Source of the DNA: Ursus arctos
Lineage: Eukaryota; Chordata; Mammalia; Carnivora; Ursidae
NCBI RefSeq assembly: GCF_023065955.2
Contig: NW_026622886.1
Coordinates: 13,092,001 to 13,156,000, forward strand
Length of the DNA stretch: 64,000 nt
Reading direction: 5' to 3'
Shown here: positions 58,540-64,000 of the stretch, piece by piece
Numbering within the stretch: position 1 is the first letter of the stretch
How the letters are laid out: every line of letters begins with the position of its first letter
Made by a program: the position numbers and the translations under genes
Notes under the pieces: generated by a model
Database searches by the model: none
What the model was told of the DNA's origin: nothing
What the model saw: the letters and a program-made list of their open reading frames with translations, nothing else

Positions 58540-58990
58540 TTTCAGTAATAAAATCCTCCAGTTTTGAACTGGCCACAAAGCCATCTAGAATAATGACTAC
58601 ATTTTCCAGCCCCCTTGCTACTGTGATTAATGGAAAGTCAGCATAAATGTCAAATGGCTGCAACTGGGAACAGTCCTCCATAAATAACTGGCATGTGTTT
58701 TATCCCTTTTCTATCCCATCCTGTCCTCCATCCTGCTGCTTGGAATGTATATGTAATGGCTAAAGCTCTAGCATCTATTTTGGATGTTGGGAACAAGACT
58801 ACCCATCAGGAGAACTGGAATCGAGAGGGAGCCTGGAGCCCTGAGCACTGTGTGGAGCCAAGCCTCTAATCTGGTCTTGAATTATCAACCTCTGGACTCT
58901 TACATAAGAGAAAAACAAACTTCTATCTGTTTTAAGCCACTGTTATATTGGGTTTCTGCTACTCACATCCAAATGCATCCTGACTGATAA
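58540..58990 (+). mobile_element. MLT1-like LTR
   Basis: 'tggcatgtgttttatccctt', 'ggagcctggagccctgagca', 'agaaaaacaaacttctatct', 'gttttaagccactgttatat' and the close 'cctgactgataaa' are typical of an old MaLR-type LTR. Confidence 0.68.
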
Positions 58991-58994
58991 ACTG

Positions 58995-59205
58995 CTCAGG
59001 AGCTGGATTCTAGAATTAAACTGCCTAGGTTCTAGCCCTTATGAGCTCATAGACACAGGTCATTTGCTTCACTTCCTTGCCCCAGCTATAAAATGAGAAT
59101 GTTAAGATAGCATCTACCTTCTAGGTAAGAAGGAGCTAATACACATGAAGCTTGACGTATGTAAGGCCTGGCACATAGCAAATGTCTAGAATAAAAGTAT
59201 GCCCC
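58995..59205 (+). mobile_element. MIR SINE
   Basis: 'attaaactgcctaggttcta', 'cccagctataaaatgagaat' and 'aaggcctggcacatagcaaa' are MIR in order. Confidence 0.9.
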
Positions 59206-59284
59206 AAAGTAGCAAGATTGAAGGTTATTTGTCTCTTGAATCAGGTGTAGGCTTTTTTAGTGCTGCAGCAATGGGAATGGTGGT

Positions 59285-59505
59285 AATAATAATATCTTTA
59301 AAATGTTTATAGAGCACTTTGCAGGAATCTTTTCAACATCTCTGTGAGTTACATATTATTATTTGCATTCCACAGAGAAGAAAATGGAAGGCTAGAGAAG
59401 TTTACTAACATGCAAAGACCACATAGCTACTAAGGGGCTGTGATAGGATTCACACCCAGGTCTCTAACCTGCGTATTCCCTTCATTTTCCACAAAGCTTA
59501 AGTGC
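59285..59505 (-). mobile_element. MIR SINE
   Basis: 'gtttatagagcactttgcag', 'agagaagaaaatggaaggct' and 'aggattcacacccaggtctc' are antisense MIR. With the preceding element they form a head-to-head MIR pair about 80 bases apart. Confidence 0.87.
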
Positions 59506-60200
59506 AAGTTGTTGTACTGCTATGCATTCCTAACATGCCCTGAACGTGTAATTTTTGCGAAGGGACTTCCAGGCTAAATTTTTCTATTTGTAAAGAATCA
59601 AAACAAATGCCCAAATTCCCTGTGTAAGAAACTTTGTTTTCTGGTCCCTGACAGCTATGGGCCCTTTTATGTGATCACAAAAAAAAAAAAAAAAGCCCTA
59701 GAACATACTTTGAAAAAAGGGATCCGACCAGAGCTCAGCTCAGCAATGGGAGTAGAGGAAAGCTTTGATCCACCTTGATTGCAATCCGGTTAACAGGGCC
59801 TGATTGATATTTCAGGCTCACCCTAAAAGGGGCCAAGGAAGAGTCGAGCATCTGGGGCAGGGATGAGGCTCCATGACAGTGCATGTGTTTTGAATTGGAG
59901 ATTCTTTTAACAGAAGCAATTTGGAAGCAGGACTGGAAGCTGCTGCTAACTGGAACATTGCAGCCATTTTCCATGTTCCCTGAGGGCAAGGCCAGTAGCT
60001 CTCATTCCATTTGGGGGTATTTAAGTTAGATGCTAGGAGAACTTGTTCACTCTAATGATTGTGAAAAGCAGACACAAATGTGGATGCAGAATATTGTTAC
60101 TTGTGCAGATTTTAAAAAGGTATAGGAAAAAAATCTTTCACACATAGAGGATAGGGACTGAGCCCCACCCTAGTAGAAAACAGGATGTGAGCGCAAAGAG
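59506..60200. other. Unannotated unique DNA
   Basis: No repeat or gene recognised. An A16-like run lies near 59678-59694. The 84-codon minus frame (59989-59735) has no identifiable feature. Confidence 0.4.
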
Positions 60201-60204
60201 TAAA

Positions 60205-60375
60205 GGTATAATGGTTCTGATCAGCGAACACAGACCTAAGTTCAAATCCTAGCTTATACGTTCAGTGATCTGGGTCCACCTCCTCCACCACTTGGATCCT
60301 CTTCCTCCCCTCTCTATAAAAAGAGGATCTCTACCTCTGAGAGTGACTGTGAGGTTGAAAAAAAGTATGTCCAAC
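60205..60375 (+). mobile_element. MIR SINE
   Basis: 'cacagacctaagttcaaatc', 'cttatacgttcagtgatctg' and 'tctgagagtgactgtgaggt' form a diverged MIR. Confidence 0.8.
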
Positions 60376-60545
60376 ATTATGGGAGTTGTTCAATACATAT
60401 TCATTTCATCCTTTTCTCATGAATCTTTTCCTCTTCTTGACTTTATGATTCAGTACTTCCTGGAATTCTCAGGCACTAGAAGTTTTCCAGAGAGCTTAAA
60501 CTGCTTAATTAGCTTCTGAGCTCTTCCAGCATCTTTCTGAGAGAG

Positions 60546-60908
60546 GTGAGTGGTAGAGATGGATCAGAAATCAGACAAACTGGGCTTTGCTTGCTGGCCC
60601 AGCAGAACGCCCTCACATGCCATTTCCCCCCTGTTCTCATGGGGCAAGAATGGGATTGTATCAAACAAGGGACTCTCCACCAAGACGCTCCACGCAGCAT
60701 ATGGAATCAGTGTGGCCTGTGGCCATTGCTTGTGCACCTTGCTGCCTGCAGAGTCATCTATGAGGGCCTGAAATCTCCTAAAGTGTTGGGACTGGGGTCC
60801 AACAAGAGGCCGTGGGAAGAGCAGACATCAGCTGGCTGGTACACATCCCTGCATGGCCTGGAGCCTCGGGGCCCCTCAAGTATACAAGGTAAGGATGAGA
60901 TGGGGTGA
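60546..60908 (+). other. Possible exon: 120-codon frame over a strong splice donor
   Basis: A locally GC-richer block holds a 120-codon plus-strand frame beginning MSGRDGSEIRQTGLC. At 60886-60893 'aaggtaag' is a near-ideal 5' splice donor (GT at 60889-60890). An acceptor-like 'cttctgagctcttccag' ends near 60529. A non-coding RNA exon fits as well as a coding one. No domain, signal peptide or known family is visible, and the competing minus frame (60700-60509) weakens the coding case. Confidence 0.25.
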
Positions 60909-61600
60909 ATGCTGAAGACTCTCTCTAAGCTCACCATTCCTCCGAGCCGGGATGTAGAGAATTTCTATAGGTGAATAGTGATATCTCGGTCCTCTGTTCC
61001 TTTCTGTAGGCTATACTCTTGAATCGTGTCTCTTGAAGAAAACATTTTTTAAGTCTATGGGGGGCGGGGCTCCTGGTAGGGGCAGCATGGGGAGAAGCGG
61101 GGACTTAACAGTTAGGGGGGAGGTGGGAATGTGACAATATCATCTTAGAACGGGTCACTCCAATCTCTTGTGTTTGCCTGGGTTAGGGAGGCCTGCCTGC
61201 CTTGTTCTACTTCACAGGAAAATGACAAAAATGAGTGGGAAAAAGTTAAGTATCTCCATTTTGCCCCCAAGCCTTTTATAGTCTGCCACATCATTAAAAA
61301 GTCCTATTGCATAAGTCTTACACCCAAAGTTTAGAGAGAAAATATAAATTAAAAAGAATTTACATCCTCACAAAGTTTATTCTTTTCTTCACCTATATAA
61401 TTTTTTATTTTAAAATGAGAGAGCTGATAAAGAATTCCTTTTCAACTCAGAGGCCCTATGTTTGTCCAATAACTTCCACTGTCAAGTGTAACTGCCCCAA
61501 AATGAACACAATCAATGACAAGTTGTTGAAAAGATTTGCCTTATATGATTTGTCTCTAAAGGTAAAGGGCACACATACAGTGTTATCTATCCTGATTCAA
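60909..61600. other. Unannotated DNA with a G-rich patch
   Basis: G-rich stretch near 61058-61130 ('tatggggggcggggctcctg'). Otherwise no repeat or gene recognised. Confidence 0.4.
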
Positions 61601-61785
61601 TCCCAATATTTCCTCCAAAGGGGAGACAGAGACAGAGACACAGAGAGAGAAAGACCCAAAAGGGAGAGGAATTGGCTCTCAGTAGCTTTCCACTCAGCTG
61701 GAAAAGGAATTGGGGCTGGTTGCTACAACTTCAGTTGGCCCTTTCTTGTAGCATTTGTGGAGGGGCGGCCGTTAGTGCAGTCCAC

Positions 61786-61802
61786 TAGTGCCCCCTATTG
61801 TC
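61786..61802 (-). promoter_or_regulatory. CTCF-like binding motif
   Basis: On the minus strand the sequence reads 'acaatagggggcactag'. It contains the AGGGGGCACT core and agrees with most positions of the CTCF 15-mer consensus; the left flank differs at two positions. It sits in non-repetitive DNA just after a GA-rich tract. Motif matches of this quality are expected by chance now and then. Confidence 0.4.
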
Positions 61803-61831
61803 CACTTCAGGAAAATCACAGGGCGGCCTGA

Positions 61832-62685
61832 ACTTCTAAACCTGGATAGGTCATCTTAACAGCCTTTCAACTTCCCTGACAAAGAAATCTCAGAAACTTG
61901 AAACTGTGGTTCCATCTTTAATTCATTTATATTCATTTATAATCAAGTAACATTATTATTTTAGAGATTTATAGAATGTTAGAAAGGATTTTTAGAAAAT
62001 ATTTAGCCAATTGTTTTTTACCTAAGTATATTAGCTCTGAGATATTAGCAGCTATTGTGTGAAACCAAAGAGGGCCAGGAAATGCTGAGTTAAATAAACA
62101 CTAAGTAAACATTAAATAAGCAGGTTCTTTCCTGCTGGCCTCCTAAGATCCTTTAACGTGGATTATGTGTCACCCAAGGGGAAATGCAATTTCCCATTAG
62201 CACTTGACAGAAAACTACTTTTTATACGAATTTCTTGTAGGGCCAATATTCAGGAAACACACTTGGGTAGATATAAACGAGTCTAAATGAATTATTCTAC
62301 GAATTTGGAAACAGTCCCAGAGAGGAGCTAGTGACTGTGTGGTAGCAGAGCCACCGTGAGGATCTATTGGAGGCTCTCAAGCTCCCAGAGCTGCTAATTC
62401 ACCGGAATGCCCCTCTCCTTAGAGTTGATCTTTAGCATTTCTGTTTGCATAAAGCATGTTTATTTGTGGAATGGGGAATGGCACTGCCTTTAGCCAAGGG
62501 TACTGGGAAAGTGAAGTAGGCTCCTATCAAGTTAGCTCCAACTCTTTGTAGAGAATTTGCTTCTGGTATTTTCAATTCAATTTCTCTCTGTCTCTTGTGA
62601 AGAACTTCATTGTTTTATAAAAACCCTATATTCAACAAATACTTATGCACACAGCTTTGTGCTAGTTGGACAGCACAAAGAAAGG
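61832..62685. other. Unannotated unique DNA
   Basis: No repeat or gene recognised; a faint L2-like phrase lies near 62628-62670. Confidence 0.4.
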
Positions 62686-62689
62686 CAAC

Positions 62690-62795
62690 ATAATACACCA
62701 CACTGATAACGAGCAAAGGTTTGGACATCAAGTTCTGGTTCTGCCACATTCTGGCTCTGTGTATTTGAACAAGTTACTTATTATCTTTAAGACTC
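62690..62795 (+). mobile_element. MIR SINE, 5' part (split)
   Basis: 'aaaggtttggacatcaagtt', 'ctggttctgccacattctgg' and 'gaacaagttacttattatct'. It continues at 63395 after an L1M insertion. Confidence 0.87.
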
Positions 62796-63395
62796 AAGAC
62801 ATGGAAACAATCTAAGTGTCCATCAACAGATGAATGGACTAAGAAACTGTTATGTGTGTGTGTGTACATGCGTACATGTGTGTGTGTGTGTACATGCGTA
62901 CGTATATATATATTCCAGCCTTTCAAAAGAAGATGTTGACATTTACAACAACATGGATGAACCCAGAAGAAATTCTACTAACACACAGAAAGAAAAAAAC
63001 TGAATGAGGTCACTTTTAAAAATATAAAAATATTGAATGCATAGAAGTAAAGAGTAGAATGGTGGTTACCAGGGACAGGAGGTGAAAGAAATGGGGAGAT
63101 GTTGGTCAAATGGCACAAATTTACAGTTATATAAGATGAATAATAAAAAAGATCTAATGTACAGCATGGTGACTCTATTTCATAATACTGTAATGAATAC
63201 TCTAGAGATTTGCTAAGAAGGTAGATTTTAGGTGCTTTCATCACAGCAATAACAAAAATGGTAACTATGAGAGGAGAAGATATGTTAATTAGCTTGAAGG
63301 CAGTAATCATTTCACTATATATATGTATCAAATAATCATGTTATACACTGTAAATATATATAATTTTTATTTAAAAATCAATTTAATAAATAAAT
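62796..63395 (+). mobile_element. L1M LINE 3' end inserted into a MIR
   Basis: 'caatctaagtgtccatcaac', 'aacaacatggatgaacccag', 'tggtggttaccagggacagg', 'gtacagcatggtgactctat' and an AT-rich end follow an L1M 3' region. 'aagactcaaga' before and 'aagacttagac' after resemble a worn target-site duplication. A TG/TACATGCG microsatellite at 62852-62913 lies inside. Confidence 0.85.
62852..62913 (+). repeat. Compound (TG)n / TACATGCGTACATG microsatellite
   Basis: Two TG runs, each followed by 'tacatgcgtac', a short tandem duplication of a mixed unit, then a TA run. Confidence 0.93.
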
Positions 63396-63520
63396 ATAAG
63401 ACTTAGACTCCCCATCTATAAAATGTAGATTATACTAATACCTTCACAGGATTGCGCTGAGTATTAAAATGGCTAGTACAGTGCCAGCACATATAAGTTT
63501 TCAAGGAATATTTGCTATTA
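63396..63520 (+). mobile_element. MIR SINE, 3' part (split)
   Basis: 'ctccccatctataaaatgta', 'taccttcacaggattgcgct' and 'tggctagtacagtgccagca' complete the MIR interrupted at 62795. Confidence 0.87.
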
Positions 63521-63540
63521 TTGTTGTTGTTGTTGTTGTT
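63520..63540 (+). repeat. (TTG)n microsatellite
   Basis: Seven TTG units at the MIR tail. Confidence 0.93.
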
Positions 63541-63955
63541 ATCCCTGTCCCCAAGGACTTAATAGCTCAGCTGGAGAAAGGAAACAGCACATCCAAAAGC
63601 TTCAAATAAATATAAGGGAATGAATCAGAGATAGCAACTAGGTTTCATGCCACTTGCCAACCCCAGGGCCTTCATTGACTGCCTCAGATTCTGTGTTGAG
63701 AAGAATTCTGAAGTTCTTGCCAGCCTTGAGGAGAAGGAGCGCCAGTATCAATTAGTGATGTTTTTCATTGGAAAGGGAGTGTGGATAGGAGGTTATACTT
63801 GCCATTCTTAGAATGAATGATAAAATGTCATGTGTAGTGGGTTAGATAGAACAGTCATTTCTGGAGGAGATAGGATAGCTGGAGTTGGGGGATGGGTTTG
63901 ATATGAATGAAAGGAAATGACGTAAGGAAGGAAGAGGTATCTGGCACCAGGAGTT
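63541..63955. other. Unannotated unique DNA
   Basis: No repeat or gene recognised. Confidence 0.4.
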
Positions 63956-63956
63956 T

Positions 63957-64000
63957 TCTTTTTTTTTTTTTTTTTTCAATCTTTATTTTTCTTTTTAAAG
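63957..64000 (-). mobile_element. Start of a reverse Can-SINE or L1 (cut by the window edge)
   Basis: A run of about 19 T's, then 'caatctttatttttcttttt' and 'aaag', as at the beginning of minus-strand retroposons here. Too little is present to choose between SINE and L1. Confidence 0.6.

Noticed and set aside
61307..61831. 174-codon plus-strand frame
   Set aside because: It mixes an AT-rich hydrophobic start, a GA-repeat-derived Arg/Glu/Asp stretch and unrelated sequence; no recognisable protein family or gene signals.

Overview
This is a gene-poor, AT-rich stretch of nuclear DNA from a mammal of the order Carnivora. The diagnosis rests on repeats. There are nine recognisable tRNA-Lys-derived Can-SINEs (SINEC: tRNA-like head, CT-rich middle, AAATAAATAAAATCTTT-type tail) plus one cut by the right edge. 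There are also several 5'-truncated copies of the carnivoran L1 3' end. These are set among mammal-wide fossils (MIR, L2, MER5A, MLT1-like and ERVL-like LTRs, L1M). I cannot fix the species; dog, bear, mustelid, seal or cat relatives are all possible. No bacterial-style operon, CRISPR array, rRNA or tRNA gene is visible. No complete protein-coding gene can be supported, and nearly all open frames are short chance frames or lie inside repeats.

Layout. 1-1.07 kb: old L1, L2, a (TGA)n run and a MIR. 1.08-3.5 kb: mostly unique DNA holding the best genic signal, a strong 3' splice site, a 27-codon acidic/serine-rich reading frame ending in TAA, and overlapping AATAAA signals about 150 bp downstream (2607-2870, + strand). 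3.5-10.6 kb: a decayed ERVL-like provirus on the minus strand, with two diverged LTRs, a pol/reverse transcriptase remnant, and later insertions of an MLT1-like LTR, a truncated L1 and a Can-SINE. 11.5-22.75 kb: an L1 graveyard with an L1M copy, a mosaic or inverted L1, an L1 ORF1 fragment, an AT-rich hairpin tract, an almost complete minus-strand L1 (16.0-21.7 kb) and another L1M 3' end. 22.9-25.15 kb: a long copy of an ancient non-coding repeat family I cannot name, seen again at 33.4, 40.7 and 50.2 kb. 25.2-26.5 kb: an antisense L1M 5' end.

26.6-51.9 kb is quieter: unique sequence with scattered MIR, L2, MER5A, three Can-SINEs, LTRs and microsatellites. It includes a frame-broken coding-like patch at 28.3-28.8 kb. 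51.9-55.4 kb is a dense nest of LTR-like elements, an antisense L1M, two Can-SINEs and two small L1 3' ends; one SINE landed on the target-site duplication of a neighbouring L1. 55.4-64 kb is mostly unique with MIRs, a MER5A, an LTR, a possible exon with a strong GTAAGG donor (60.5-60.89 kb) and a CTCF-like motif (61.79 kb). The window ends inside the poly-T start of a minus-strand retroposon.

The informative biology is insertion history rather than a gene pathway: clean target-site duplications, nested and inverted elements, and split older repeats allow relative dating. I found no convincing new biological system. The items most worth checking are the candidate terminal exon near 2.6 kb, the coding remnant near 28.5 kb, the possible exon near 60.7 kb and the CTCF-like site.
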